DNA from: Flavobacterium sp. 83
GTDB taxonomy: Bacteria; Bacteroidota; Bacteroidia; Flavobacteriales; Flavobacteriaceae
Direction of reading: 5' to 3'
Assembly (NCBI RefSeq): GCF_000744835.1
Contig: NZ_JQMS01000001.1
Span: forward strand, 496,001 to 560,000
DNA length: 64,000 nucleotides
How positions within the stretch are numbered: the stretch's first letter is position 1; each line of letters begins with the position of its first letter. This document shows positions 9,173-17,946 of the stretch, in pieces. A program made the translations under genes and the position numbers. A model generated the notes under the pieces. That model ran no database searches and had not been told where the DNA came from. It was given only the letters and a program-made list of their open reading frames with translations.

Positions 9173-9814
9173 ATGAAACATATTTCCAGAGACGCGATTT
9201 CTAAAATGGAGAAAATCGAAAGATTAAATTTAATCAATTCCTGTACTGGATATAAATCTGCTAATTTAATTGCCACAAAATCCATTGACGGAAAATCCAA
9301 TGTAGCCATTTTTAGCAGTGTAACCCATTTAGGAAGCGATCCTGCATTAATTGGATTCATAATGAGACCTACAACCGTTCCGAGAGATACGTATAAAAAT
9401 ATAAGAGAAACGAGTTATTTTACAGTAAATCACATTACGGTGAATATGATTGAAGATGCGCATCATACATCAGCAAATTATGAGATAGGAATTTCTGAAT
9501 TTGACAAAACAAATCTAGAGGAAGAATATAAAAATGACATTAAAATTCCTTTCGTAAAAGGAAGTCCAGTTCAATTGTATTGCAAATATGTAAACGAATA
9601 TTATATCAAGGAAAATGACACCATTCACATTATAGCTTCTATTGAGAATTTGTTTTTTGAAGAAGAATTAGAGCACAAAGATGGCTGGTTACAAATTGAC
9701 AAAGGGAATGTTATAGCACTAAATGGACTTGATGGATATTGTTTACCCAAATTAGTGGATCGTTTTCAATATGCTCGAAAAGAAACCCCTTCTACTTCAT
9801 TTTTTAAAAAATAG
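9173..9814 (+). CDS. flavin reductase-like FMN-binding split-barrel protein
   Basis: This 213-residue protein has the pattern of the flavin reductase-like domain: SANLIATKSIDGKSNVAIFSSVTHLGSDPALIGFIMRP near the N-terminus, then TYKNIRETSYFTVNHI. Members bind FMN and often transfer electrons from NAD(P)H to flavins. The gene ends 2 bp before the photolyase gene, so the two are almost certainly co-transcribed. A role in supplying reduced flavin to the photolyase is attractive but inferred. No signal peptide is present. Confidence 0.85.
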   Translation: MKHISRDAISKMEKIERLNLINSCTGYKSANLIATKSIDGKSNVAIFSSVTHLGSDPALIGFIMRPTTVPRDTYKNIRETSYFTVNHITVNMIEDAHHTSANYEIGISEFDKTNLEEEYKNDIKIPFVKGSPVQLYCKYVNEYYIKENDTIHIIASIENLFFEEELEHKDGWLQIDKGNVIALNGLDGYCLPKLVDRFQYARKETPSTSFFKK

Positions 9815-9816
9815 CA

Positions 9817-11349
9817 ATGAAAAAGCTACGATTAATCCTTGGAGATCAGTTAAATTTAGAACACTCTTGGCTCCAGGAAAGTGATAACAATACTATTTAT
9901 CTCCTTGCAGAAATGCGCCAGGAAACTGATTATGTAAAACATCATATTCAAAAAATTGTAGCGTTTTTTCTATCGATGAGGAATTTTTACACAGCGATAC
10001 AATCACTTGGACATCAAGCCATCTATTTTAAAATCACCGATACTGAGAATCCACATGATTTAGAAAAAATCATTACCGTTTGTATCGAAAAATACAAAAT
10101 TGAAAAATTCGAATACCAGTTACCTGATGAATACAGACTGGACCAACAATTAAAAATAATTTGTTCCAATCTAAAAATAAAGTCAGAAGTTTTTGACTCC
10201 AAACATTTTTATACGACGCGTAACGAACTTTCCGTTTTTTTTGAAGGAAAGAAGTTGTTGCTGATGGAGAATTTCTATCGCAACATGCGTAAAAAACATC
10301 ATATCTTGATGAATGGTTCAACTCCTTTGGGAAACCAATGGAATTTTGATGCTGATAATCGAAAAAAATACAAAGGTGAAGTTCCTGTTCCGTCGGAAAA
10401 AAACTTTCATAAAAACGTTTCTGAGGTTGTAAGCCAAATAAAAGAAACTGGCATAGTCACTTTTGGAAACATTGATGAGAACAATTTCAGCTGGCCTACA
10501 TCTCGTGAGCAATCGCTGGAAATTTTAAATTATTTCTGTACTAATCTGCTGAAACATTTTGGTGACTATGAAGATGCAATGCATACCGATGAAAAATTCC
10601 TTTTTCATTCTCGCTTGTCTTTTGCCATGAACAGCAAAATGCTTTCGCCAAAGGAAGTAATCGAGACCGTTATTACTTTTTATCATGCCAATGAAGCTGA
10701 CATATCCATCTCACAAGTAGAAGGATTTGTGAGACAAATTCTGGGTTGGCGTGAGTATATTCGAGGAATTTATTGGAAAGAAATGCCCAATTACGCCCAA
10801 ATGAATGCCTTACAAAACTACAACAAGTTACCAAATTTTTTCTGGACGGGTAAAACCAAAATGAATTGTATGAGCCACGCTATCAATCAAAGTTTAGACG
10901 AAGCTTATGCACATCATATTCAACGCCTCATGGTGATAGGGAATTTTACCTTACTGACACAAATTCATCCTGATGAAGTAGACGCGTGGTACCTTGGCGT
11001 ATACATAGATGCTATAGAATGGGTCGAAATGCCGAACACTCGTGGCATGTCACAATATGCGGATGGTGGCATTATTGCTACAAAACCGTATGTTTCCTCT
11101 GGAAGCTACATCAATAAAATGAGTAATAATTGTAGTAACTGTCATTATAATGTCAAAGACAAATTTGGAGAAAAAGCCTGTCCTTTTAATACTTTATACT
11201 GGAATTTCCTGGATGAGAAAAAAGAGTATTTCAAAGGAAACCAACGTATGGGAATGATGTTGAATTTATTGAACAAAATGAATCCCGAAGAATTATATAA
11301 AATCAAAGTAAAGGCCAACGCCATTATTGAAAACATGAATTCATATTAA
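9817..11349 (+). CDS. Fe-S bacterial cryptochrome/photolyase (PhrB/CryPro type)
   Basis: This 510-residue flavoprotein belongs to the iron-sulfur bacterial cryptochrome/photolyase group, whose studied members include (6-4) photolyases. The N-terminal Rossmann domain starts LRLILGDQLN. The C-terminal FAD domain has EGFVRQILGWREYIRGIYW (302-320). Cysteines at 351, 439, 442 and 455 have the same spacing as the [4Fe-4S] ligands of Agrobacterium PhrB (350, 438, 441, 454, from memory). The likely function is light-driven repair of UV lesions. It follows the flavin reductase gene with a 2-bp gap. Confidence 0.9.
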   Translation: MKKLRLILGDQLNLEHSWLQESDNNTIYLLAEMRQETDYVKHHIQKIVAFFLSMRNFYTAIQSLGHQAIYFKITDTENPHDLEKIITVCIEKYKIEKFEYQLPDEYRLDQQLKIICSNLKIKSEVFDSKHFYTTRNELSVFFEGKKLLLMENFYRNMRKKHHILMNGSTPLGNQWNFDADNRKKYKGEVPVPSEKNFHKNVSEVVSQIKETGIVTFGNIDENNFSWPTSREQSLEILNYFCTNLLKHFGDYEDAMHTDEKFLFHSRLSFAMNSKMLSPKEVIETVITFYHANEADISISQVEGFVRQILGWREYIRGIYWKEMPNYAQMNALQNYNKLPNFFWTGKTKMNCMSHAINQSLDEAYAHHIQRLMVIGNFTLLTQIHPDEVDAWYLGVYIDAIEWVEMPNTRGMSQYADGGIIATKPYVSSGSYINKMSNNCSNCHYNVKDKFGEKACPFNTLYWNFLDEKKEYFKGNQRMGMMLNLLNKMNPEELYKIKVKANAIIENMNSY

Positions 11350-11368
11350 ACCGAACCTGCCAAAAATA

Positions 11369-11408
11369 AAAAGAGTGCTTACATTCGGTAGAATATAAAC
11401 ACTCTTTT
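11369..11408. terminator. hairpin terminator between convergent genes
   Basis: A 9-bp stem, AAAAGAGTG with CACTCTTTT, with a 22-nt loop lies between the photolyase gene (+) and the lipoprotein gene (-). The A and T runs at its ends would serve both directions. Confidence 0.55.
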
Positions 11409-11425
11409 AATATAAAATTTACCTA

Positions 11426-11854
11426 CTATTTTTTACTTCCGTCAATAATCGCACCTGTACCTGCTCCTACTCCTGCTCCTGCCAAACCACCAATTATGGC
11501 TCCTTGACCTTTTTTCTTACTGATAATCGCTCCGGTAACAGCTCCAACACCTGCTCCAATTACTGCTCCTTTTGCAGCACCACTCCAACCTTTCTTTTTT
11601 GTGGTTGTAGTTGTGGTCGTAGCAGCCGCTTGATGATTGACTACAACAACTTCTTTTTGAGTCACTACTTTAGCCATTTCAATTTGCATGGAATCGATAA
11701 CTTTTTGTTTTTCAAATTCAGCAGTCATCGAATCAGCACTAACTTGTTTCATAGAATCAATACTAACTTGTTTGGCTTTTTGAATTTCCATTTTTCCTTG
11801 ATTTTGACAAGAAATAATAACTAATGATAGTACTATAATGTGTATATTTTTCAT
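11426..11854 (-). CDS. glycine-zipper lipoprotein
   Basis: This is a 142-residue predicted lipoprotein. A short signal peptide ends in the lipobox LVIISC, making Cys16 the likely lipidated residue. A charged, probably helical segment with repeats of the type KQVSIDSM/KQVSADSM follows (about 27-60). Then come a run of seven threonines and a C-terminal glycine zipper (GAVIGAGVGAVTGAII and GAIIGGLAGAGVGAGTGAII). Glycine zippers suggest membrane-associated helices. Function is unknown. It stands alone between the photolyase and kynureninase genes. Confidence 0.8.
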   Translation of the reverse strand: MKNIHIIVLSLVIISCQNQGKMEIQKAKQVSIDSMKQVSADSMTAEFEKQKVIDSMQIEMAKVVTQKEVVVVNHQAAATTTTTTTKKKGWSGAAKGAVIGAGVGAVTGAIISKKKGQGAIIGGLAGAGVGAGTGAIIDGSKK

Positions 11855-11957
11855 GATTTATATTTATTTTAAATTTTAAACTCTACAAAGAAACGGTCAA
11901 ACCATTCCATAAAACTTATAGAATTTAAACTATTTTTTATATAATTTCAGGAAAACA

Positions 11958-13232
11958 CTACTTTAAAATACCTGCTTTCAATATTTGACCAAAGTAATAC
12001 ATATCCTTAAAAGAAGTATATAAAGGAACTGGAGCCAAACGAATAACATTAGGTTCTCTCCAATCCGTTATCACGCCATTTTTCATAAGATAGTCAAATA
12101 AACTTCGTCCTTCTCCATGCAGCAATACTGATAATTGCGATGCTCTCTCAGATGGATTTGACGGCGTAATGATTTCGAAGCTACTATCAACTTCCTTGTC
12201 TATTTCCTTCAGAATAAACTCTAAATAGGAAGTGATTTTATCTCTTTTTAAAATCAAAGCGTCCATTCCTATTTCATCAAACATTTCTACTGATGCTAAA
12301 TAAGGAGCTAAAGAAAGTACCGGCAAGTTGCTTATTTGCCAGCCATCGGCGCTGTGAATAGGATCGAAAATTTGTTCCATCTTGAAACGACGTTCTTTAT
12401 TGTGCCCCCACCAACCGGCAAATCTTGGCAAGTCTGAATTATTATGGTGCTTTTCATGAATAAAACATCCCGAAGCATTTCCAGGTCCTGAATTCATGTA
12501 TTTATAACTGCACCAAGCAGCAAAATCCACCTTCCAATCGTGCAATTCTAATTTTACATTTCCAGCAGCGTGGGCTAAATCCCAGCCTACATAAGCTCCT
12601 ACTTTATGACCTGCAGCCGTTATGGTTTTCATATCAAAAACTTGTCCCGTATAATAGTTAACACCGCCAATTAAAACCAAAGCCAACTCCTCTCCTACTT
12701 CTTCAATTTTAGCCAAAACATCTTCTAAACGAATATTATGTTCGCCTTCACGACGCTTGATTTCTACAATTGCATCTTCTGGTTTGTACCCGTGAAAATG
12801 AACCTGACTTTGAAACATATATTGATCCGAAGGAAATGCTTTTTCTTCACAAATGATTTTATATCTGATTTTTGTAGGTTGATAAAAAGAAACCATCAAC
12901 AGGTGAAGATTCACTGTTAATGTATTCATCACGGTAACTTCACTTGGAAGCGCCCCAACTATTTTACTCAAAGGATTCGCAAACCGCTCTTGGTAATCCC
13001 ACCACGGTTTTTGAGCATAGAAATGACCTTCAACGGCAAGGTTTGCCCAATCATTCATAACCTCATCTATGTATGCTTTAGTGCGTTTAGGTTGTAATCC
13101 TAATGAATTCCCGGTGAAGTAAATCACCTTTTTCCCGTTTACCTTTGGAAAAATAAATTCATTTTGGTATTTATTTAATTGATCTTGTGCATCAAGTTTT
13201 TGTGCAAATTCAAGGGTATTTTCGAAAGTCAT
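11958..13232 (-). CDS. kynU: kynureninase
   Basis: This 424-residue PLP enzyme (fold type I) cleaves kynurenine or 3-hydroxykynurenine to anthranilate or 3-hydroxyanthranilate plus alanine. The motif WCSYKYMNSGPG contains the PLP lysine (Lys244). GWDLAHAAGN and RFAGWWGHNKERRF are family signatures. Length matches bacterial kynureninases. The partner mono-oxygenase gene is about 5.4 kb away on the same strand, separated by unrelated genes. A role in tryptophan breakdown or in NAD synthesis through quinolinate is possible; the window cannot decide. Confidence 0.94.
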   Translation of the reverse strand: MTFENTLEFAQKLDAQDQLNKYQNEFIFPKVNGKKVIYFTGNSLGLQPKRTKAYIDEVMNDWANLAVEGHFYAQKPWWDYQERFANPLSKIVGALPSEVTVMNTLTVNLHLLMVSFYQPTKIRYKIICEEKAFPSDQYMFQSQVHFHGYKPEDAIVEIKRREGEHNIRLEDVLAKIEEVGEELALVLIGGVNYYTGQVFDMKTITAAGHKVGAYVGWDLAHAAGNVKLELHDWKVDFAAWCSYKYMNSGPGNASGCFIHEKHHNNSDLPRFAGWWGHNKERRFKMEQIFDPIHSADGWQISNLPVLSLAPYLASVEMFDEIGMDALILKRDKITSYLEFILKEIDKEVDSSFEIITPSNPSERASQLSVLLHGEGRSLFDYLMKNGVITDWREPNVIRLAPVPLYTSFKDMYYFGQILKAGILK

Positions 13233-13388
13233 TGTTTGGATTTTGTTCAGTAAAAGTAATAAAAAAAGATAGATAGATAAAAGACTTTAGCATTTCAGAC
13301 AGAACGATAAAAGTTAAAAAAAAGTAGTTCGCGAACGAAAAATAATTCCTCTATACTATACTCTTTCATAAACTAATTCGTTATTGAT

Positions 13389-13396
13389 TATATTTG
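13389..13396 (+). promoter_or_regulatory. putative -7 element for the SIMPL gene
   Basis: TATATTTG matches TAnnTTTG, 21 bp upstream of the start codon. The adjacent divergent region (13233-13417) also holds the palindrome TTCGCGAA (13328-13335), whose role is unknown. Confidence 0.4.
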
Positions 13397-13417
13397 ATTG
13401 AATTAAAAAAACTCTAA

Positions 13418-14155
13418 GTGATGCTTAAAAACAATTTGAACGTTATTATTATTTCGGTGGCTGTGGTGATTTCAGCTTATTTATTTTCGAATGCCTTTCA
13501 GAATCGAAATAAGAACAATGATACTATAAGTGTTACTGGCTTAGGGAAAAAAGACTTCGTTTCGGATTTAATAGTTTGGAGCGGCTCATTTTCTAAAAAA
13601 AGCACAACTTTAAAAGAGGCGTATGCATCACTTGATTCCGACAGAGAAAAAATCAAAAGCTATTTATCAGGCAAAGGAATTGCTCCGAATGAAATGGTGT
13701 TTTCGGCAGTAAACTTTAACAAAGATTTCGAAACGATTTTTAATGAAAATGGAACTACAAAACAACAAATTTTTACTGGTTTCACATTAACTCAAAGTGT
13801 GAGCATCCAATCAAAGGAAGTAAATAAGATTGAAGAAATTTCGAGACAATCCAGCGAATTGATTAATTCGGGTGTTGAATTCTATTCGAGTCCTCCTGAA
13901 TATTATTACACCAAATTAGCCGAATTAAAAATCAAAATGATTGCTGAAGCTACAAAAGACGCAAGTATTAGAGCAAAAAGCATTGCGGAAAATGCGGATG
14001 CAAATCTTGGAAATTTAAAAAAATCAGATATGGGAGTGTTTCAAATAACGGGTCAAAACTCATCCGAAGATTTTTCTTACGGAGGTTCATTCAATACGCA
14101 ATCCAAGAACAAAACGGCCAATATTACGGTGAAATTGGTTTACCAAGTGAATTAA
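13418..14155 (+). CDS. SIMPL domain (DUF541) membrane-anchored protein
   Basis: This 245-residue protein has an uncleaved-looking N-terminal membrane segment (about 6-25: NLNVIIISVAVVISAYLFSN). A SIMPL/DUF541 domain follows, with ISVTGLGKKDFVSDLIVWSG near the start and the usual conserved stretch KMIAEATKDASIRAKSIAENA near the C-terminus. The domain is expected in the periplasm. SIMPL proteins form oligomeric assemblies, but their role is not well defined. It is transcribed divergently from kynU and followed by two large palindromic elements. Confidence 0.85.
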   Translation: MMLKNNLNVIIISVAVVISAYLFSNAFQNRNKNNDTISVTGLGKKDFVSDLIVWSGSFSKKSTTLKEAYASLDSDREKIKSYLSGKGIAPNEMVFSAVNFNKDFETIFNENGTTKQQIFTGFTLTQSVSIQSKEVNKIEEISRQSSELINSGVEFYSSPPEYYYTKLAELKIKMIAEATKDASIRAKSIAENADANLGNLKKSDMGVFQITGQNSSEDFSYGGSFNTQSKNKTANITVKLVYQVN

Positions 14156-14176
14156 ATGTAGGTTTGAGAATATATG

Positions 14177-14230
14177 TCAAGTCGAGCGCAGTCGAGACTC
14201 AACAGGGAGTCTCGACTGCGCTCGACTTGA
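14177..14230. repeat. 24-bp perfect inverted repeat (REP-like palindrome)
   Basis: Two 24-nt arms, beginning TCAAGTCGAGCGCAGTCG and its exact complement, flank a 6-nt spacer (AACAGG). It is much more G/C-rich than its surroundings. It lies 22 bp after the SIMPL gene and could act as a terminator, but the composition and perfect symmetry suggest a mobile REP-like unit. Confidence 0.85.
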
Positions 14231-14331
14231 TAAAAACAGCTTTTACAAATTTACTTAGACACAAACTGGAATATAGTTTTAAGTTTCAAAATTCCTACTT
14301 GTACTAAAATTACTTTTATACACAAAACGTC

Positions 14332-14424
14332 GTGTGAGGGATGGAAGTGGCATCCTTTATTTTCTTTCTTTAAGAAAATAAAGATACAGCGTACAGCCCG
14401 ACCCGTTTTTTCAACGGGTCACAC
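14332..14424 (+). ncRNA. copy A of a structured repeat (candidate Flavo-1-like RNA)
   Basis: This is one of four related elements in the window (others at 21904, 33301 and 63609). The shared layout is a short closing stem, a small GATG/CATC hairpin, a long A/T hairpin, and the conserved tail AAGATACAGCGTACAGC. Here the closing stem is GGG (14338-14340) with CCC (14397-14399), extended by GTGTG with CACAC. The long hairpin has 12 bp (14355-14366 with 14372-14383). It lies in sense orientation downstream of the SIMPL gene. I recall a Flavobacteria RNA motif called Flavo-1, but the match is not verified. Confidence 0.5.
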
Positions 14425-14443
14425 CCTCCTTCGTGCGCTCAGG

Positions 14444-14477
14444 ATAAAAAAAATCTCGCCATTACTGACGAGATTTT
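14444..14477 (-). terminator. rho-independent terminator of queA
   Basis: A 9-bp stem (AAAATCTCG with CGAGATTTT) is followed, on the minus strand, by a run of T residues. It lies 29 bp after the queA stop codon and ends the rsgA-to-queA gene series. Confidence 0.75.
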
Positions 14478-14505
14478 GTTATTTAGAATCTGAAATAAAT
14501 TCAAA

Positions 14506-15555
14506 TTATATGATCATCATGGCATCACCGTAAGAATAGAATTTATATCCTTCTTTGATTGCTTCTGCATAGGCTTTTTTCATTAAATCATGTCCGCAAA
14601 ATGCTGAAACCATCATTAATAAAGTAGATTTTGGCGTGTGAAAATTTGTAATCATACACGTCGCAATACTAAAATCATGAGGAGGAAATACAAATTTATT
14701 AGTCCAACCATCAAATGGGTTTAGTGTACTTTGCGATGAAACTGAACTTTCTACGGCACGCATAGAAGTTGTTCCTACTGCACAAATACGTTTCCTTTTT
14801 ACTTTGGCATCATTAACGATATCACATGCTTCCTGAGTAATTTTTAATTCTTCAGAATCCATTTTGTGTTTTGATAAATCTTCTACCTCAACTGGATTAA
14901 AAGTTCCCAAACCTACGTGAAGCGTTACTTCGGCAAATTTTATTCCTTTTATTTCTAATCTTTTCAATAAATGTTTAGAGAAGTGCAATCCTGCAGTTGG
15001 TGCCGCAACAGCTCCTTCTTCTTTTGCATAAATAGTCTGGTAACGGTCCGCATCTTCTGGAGTTACGTCTCTTGAAATGTATTTTGGGATTGGAGTTTCT
15101 CCAAGTTCTGTTAATTTATTTCTGAATTCTTCATAAGAACCATCATAAAGGAAACGCAATGTTCTTCCACGAGAAGTGGTATTGTCAATTACCTCAGCGA
15201 CTAATGAATCATCGTCTCCAAAATATAATTTGTTTCCAATTCTGATTTTACGAGCCGGATCAACCAAAACATCCCAAAGTCTTTGTTCAGAGTTTAATTC
15301 TCTAAGTAAAAAAACTTCGATTCTTGCTCCTGTTTTTTCCTTATTTCCATACAAACGCGCTGGAAAAACTTTTGTATTATTCAGAATTAAAACATCTCCG
15401 TCATCAAAATAATCGATAACATCTTTGAACATTTTATGTTCTATAGTCCCCTTTTTACGATCAATAACCATTAGACGTGCTTCGTCTCTGTTTTCAGCTG
15501 GATATTCGGCAAGAAGTTCTTTTGGTAAATCGAATTGAAAATGTGATAATTTCAT
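14506..15555 (-). CDS. queA: S-adenosylmethionine:tRNA ribosyltransferase-isomerase
   Basis: This 349-residue enzyme transfers and isomerises the ribosyl group of SAM onto 7-aminomethyl-7-deazaguanine in tRNA, giving epoxyqueuosine. Recognisable segments are [20 protein letters not shown] near the N-terminus, [17 protein letters not shown] in the middle, and [12 protein letters not shown] and [18 protein letters not shown] near the C-terminus. Full length matches the family. It is the last of five genes on this strand (rsgA, dtd, mazG-like, aroA, queA), with a terminator directly after. Confidence 0.96.
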   Translation of the reverse strand: MKLSHFQFDLPKELLAEYPAENRDEARLMVIDRKKGTIEHKMFKDVIDYFDDGDVLILNNTKVFPARLYGNKEKTGARIEVFLLRELNSEQRLWDVLVDPARKIRIGNKLYFGDDDSLVAEVIDNTTSRGRTLRFLYDGSYEEFRNKLTELGETPIPKYISRDVTPEDADRYQTIYAKEEGAVAAPTAGLHFSKHLLKRLEIKGIKFAEVTLHVGLGTFNPVEVEDLSKHKMDSEELKITQEACDIVNDAKVKRKRICAVGTTSMRAVESSVSSQSTLNPFDGWTNKFVFPPHDFSIATCMITNFHTPKSTLLMMVSAFCGHDLMKKAYAEAIKEGYKFYSYGDAMMII

Positions 15556-15716
15556 TTAAAAAATTTATGAGTTATGACTTATGAATTAGGCCCATCAACA
15601 TCGCTCAGGACAGCAAAATTCTAAATCGTGTGCAAATATACGATTGTGAGATAGGGGTTGTCAAGTGTTTTGCCTTTTATTTTCAAAAGTGACTGATTCA
15701 CTAGTGTTTACAACTC

Positions 15717-16946
15717 TTATTTTTCGGAAATTTCAAAACCTAAACTTTTCATATCTTCCCAAAAATCAGGGTATGATTTAGAAACCACTTCTGCATTTTC
15801 GATAATTATCGGCACTTTTAATGCTAATGGTGCAAATGCCATTGCCATTCTGTGATCGTTATACGTAGCGATTGTAACATTGTGATTGATTTCACTTGAA
15901 GCCAATAGCGTCAAGCTATCATTTGTAACCGATATATTCGCCCCTAGTTTTGTCAGCTCAATTCGCAGTGCTTCCAGTCTGTCCGTTTCTTTAATTTTCA
16001 AGGTGTGAAGTCCTGTAAGATGACAACCTATTCCTAATCCAAGGCAAGTAACCACTATGGTTTGGGCGATATCGGGCGTGTTATTTAATTCTAAGTTTAA
16101 AGTTTCCCGTTTAAAGTTAGACTGTTTTACCAGAGTCATTTTGTTTCCTTCAAAATGCGTATCAACACCCATTTGTTTGTAGATTTCAACCAAAGCCGAA
16201 TCACCTTGCAAGCTGGTTTCTTTATAACTGTTTAGTGAAATAGTAGCATTTTCAGCCAAAGCAGCCAAACTAAAAAAGTATGATGCAGAACTCCAATCGG
16301 ATTCTACGGTCATTACTTTTGATTCTACTTCTGTTTTTGGATAAACGGTAATCACATTTCCCTCAAAACTGGTTTTAATATCCAAATCATTCAGCAAAGC
16401 CAATGTCATTTTGATATAAGGAACCGAAGTAATTTCACCTACTAAAGTGATTTCGATACCGTTTTCTAATTTTGGCGCTACCAATAATAACGCTGATATG
16501 TATTGACTGCTCACATTTGCAGGAATATTAACCTTAGAAGCTGTAATTTTTTGTCCTTTGATTCGAATAGGCGGATAACCTACTTCTTTCTCATAGGAGA
16601 TTTTTGCACCCAATTGTTCTAATGCTTCCACTAAAACTTTTATTGGACGTTCCGTCATTCTCTGAGAACCAGTCAACACAACTTCTCTACCTTCGTTTAC
16701 CGCAAAATAAGCCGTTAAAAAACGCATTGCTGTTCCCGCATGATGAATATCTACAATTTCTACATTTCCTTTTAAAGCTTTTTGCATCACTTCACTATCA
16801 TCTGAGTTTGAAGTATTGGCCAAAGTAATATTGGGGAACAAAGCTTGCAACAATAATAGTCGGTTGGTTTCGCTTTTTGAGCCAGTAATATTTAATTGTG
16901 AATTATCAATTGTGAATTGTGAATTCGTACTTAATTTTAAATTCAT
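15717..16946 (-). CDS. aroA: 3-phosphoshikimate 1-carboxyvinyltransferase (EPSP synthase)
   Basis: This 409-residue shikimate-pathway enzyme joins phosphoenolpyruvate to shikimate-3-phosphate. It shows ITGSKSETNRLLLLQAL near the N-terminus, GTAMRFLTAYFA, LTGSQRMTERPIKVLVEAL and, near the C-terminus, IKETDRLEALRIEL and YNDHRMAMAFAPLAL. It is slightly shorter than the 430-residue norm. The first 18 codons (NSQFTIDNSQ) consist of the same A/T-rich motif that fills nearby intergenic DNA, so the N-terminus looks extended by repeat sequence. It lies in the rsgA-dtd-mazG-aroA-queA series. Confidence 0.94.
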   Translation of the reverse strand: MNLKLSTNSQFTIDNSQLNITGSKSETNRLLLLQALFPNITLANTSNSDDSEVMQKALKGNVEIVDIHHAGTAMRFLTAYFAVNEGREVVLTGSQRMTERPIKVLVEALEQLGAKISYEKEVGYPPIRIKGQKITASKVNIPANVSSQYISALLLVAPKLENGIEITLVGEITSVPYIKMTLALLNDLDIKTSFEGNVITVYPKTEVESKVMTVESDWSSASYFFSLAALAENATISLNSYKETSLQGDSALVEIYKQMGVDTHFEGNKMTLVKQSNFKRETLNLELNNTPDIAQTIVVTCLGLGIGCHLTGLHTLKIKETDRLEALRIELTKLGANISVTNDSLTLLASSEINHNVTIATYNDHRMAMAFAPLALKVPIIIENAEVVSKSYPDFWEDMKSLGFEISEK

Positions 16947-16984
16947 TTTTGTAAGTATGAGTTGTGAGTTATCGGTTATCAGTT

Positions 16985-17113
16985 ATGGAATATAACTTTA
17001 ACTTTCTACTCAAATAGTTTAGGGGCGCAATTTACTACTCCTCATTTATAATTCATAATTTATAATTCATAATTTACTCCCTCATTCACAATTCATAATT
17101 TACAATTCACAAA
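16985..17113. repeat. A/T-rich imperfect tandem repeat between aroA and the MazG-like gene
   Basis: About four imperfect copies of a motif related to ATAATTTATAATTC fill 17041-17110, with degenerate versions in 16890-16980. Similar motifs recur before or after genes at 15556, 17897, 18925 and 39780. They look like slippage-prone intergenic filler, not a regulatory site. Confidence 0.6.
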
Positions 17114-17440
17114 TTATTTAAGTTTCTCGTTGTTTTTATGGCGGTCTTTGTCACGGATAGATTTCAAATCCATTTTTTTATCGAAAGCAGCTTGTAAATC
17201 AATTCCGGTTTGGTTTGCTAAACATAAAACCACGAAAACCACATCGGCTAATTCTTCACCTAGGTCTTTGTTTTTATCACTCTCTTTCTCGGATTGTTCA
17301 CCGTAACGGCGCGCAATAATACGGGCTACTTCCCCTACTTCTTCAGTAAGTTGCGCCATATTTGTCAATTCGTTAAAGTAACGAACGCCGTGTTCTTTTA
17401 TCCAAGTATCTACGTCTAGTTGCGAGTTTTTTAGGTTCAT
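17114..17440 (-). CDS. MazG-like nucleotide pyrophosphohydrolase
   Basis: This 108-residue protein matches the small MazG/dCTPase-like all-alpha NTP pyrophosphatase fold. The metal-binding pattern EEVGEVARIIARRYGE followed by DLGEELADVVFVVLCLANQTGIDL gives the EExxE and ExxD signatures. Such enzymes hydrolyse non-canonical or excess NTPs to NMP and pyrophosphate. It starts 1 bp after the dtd stop, so translation is probably coupled. Confidence 0.87.
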   Translation of the reverse strand: MNLKNSQLDVDTWIKEHGVRYFNELTNMAQLTEEVGEVARIIARRYGEQSEKESDKNKDLGEELADVVFVVLCLANQTGIDLQAAFDKKMDLKSIRDKDRHKNNEKLK

Positions 17441-17441
17441 T

Positions 17442-17894
17442 TTATTCTTTATTTTTACTATCTATTACTATCGTTACTGGTCCATCATTGACTAATGCAA
17501 CTTTCATATCCGCACCAAAAACCCCTGTTTGCACTTTCTTTCCCAACTCTATTTCTAGACGTTTTACAAAATTTTCGTATAATGGAATCGCTACTTCTGG
17601 TTTTGAGGCTTTAATATAAGACGGTCGATTTCCTTTTTTGGTGGAAGCATAAAGCGTAAACTGACTTACCACAATTATATCTCCGTCGATAGCTGCAATA
17701 GATAAATTCATTACATCATTTTCATCCCCAAAAATGCGGATGTTAGTAATCTTATTAACAAGCCAATCTATATCTCCTTGTGCATCGGCATCTTCAATAC
17801 CAACTAAAACCAACAATCCTTTTTGGATATTGGCTACAATTTTGTTGTCTATGGTTACGGAGGCGGAGGAAACCCTTTGAATTACAACTTTCAA
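17442..17894 (-). CDS. dtd: D-aminoacyl-tRNA deacylase
   Basis: This 150-residue enzyme hydrolyses D-aminoacyl-tRNAs and mischarged glycyl-tRNA(Ala). It starts MKVVIQRVSSASVTID, has the catalytic-site motif SQFTLYASTKKGNRPS, and carries the Gly-cisPro-type motif VNDGPVTI near the C-terminus, as in bacterial DTD. Length is typical. It lies between rsgA and the MazG-like gene in a compact cluster. Confidence 0.95.
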   Translation of the reverse strand: MKVVIQRVSSASVTIDNKIVANIQKGLLVLVGIEDADAQGDIDWLVNKITNIRIFGDENDVMNLSIAAIDGDIIVVSQFTLYASTKKGNRPSYIKASKPEVAIPLYENFVKRLEIELGKKVQTGVFGADMKVALVNDGPVTIVIDSKNKE

Positions 17895-17946
17895 AATAAT
17901 GGTGAATTATAAATTATAAATGGTGAATTATTATAAATATTCACAA

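Noticed and set aside
17041..17110. Possible CRISPR-like array
   Set aside because: The units are short, imperfect and directly adjacent, with no spacers; simple tandem repeats explain them.
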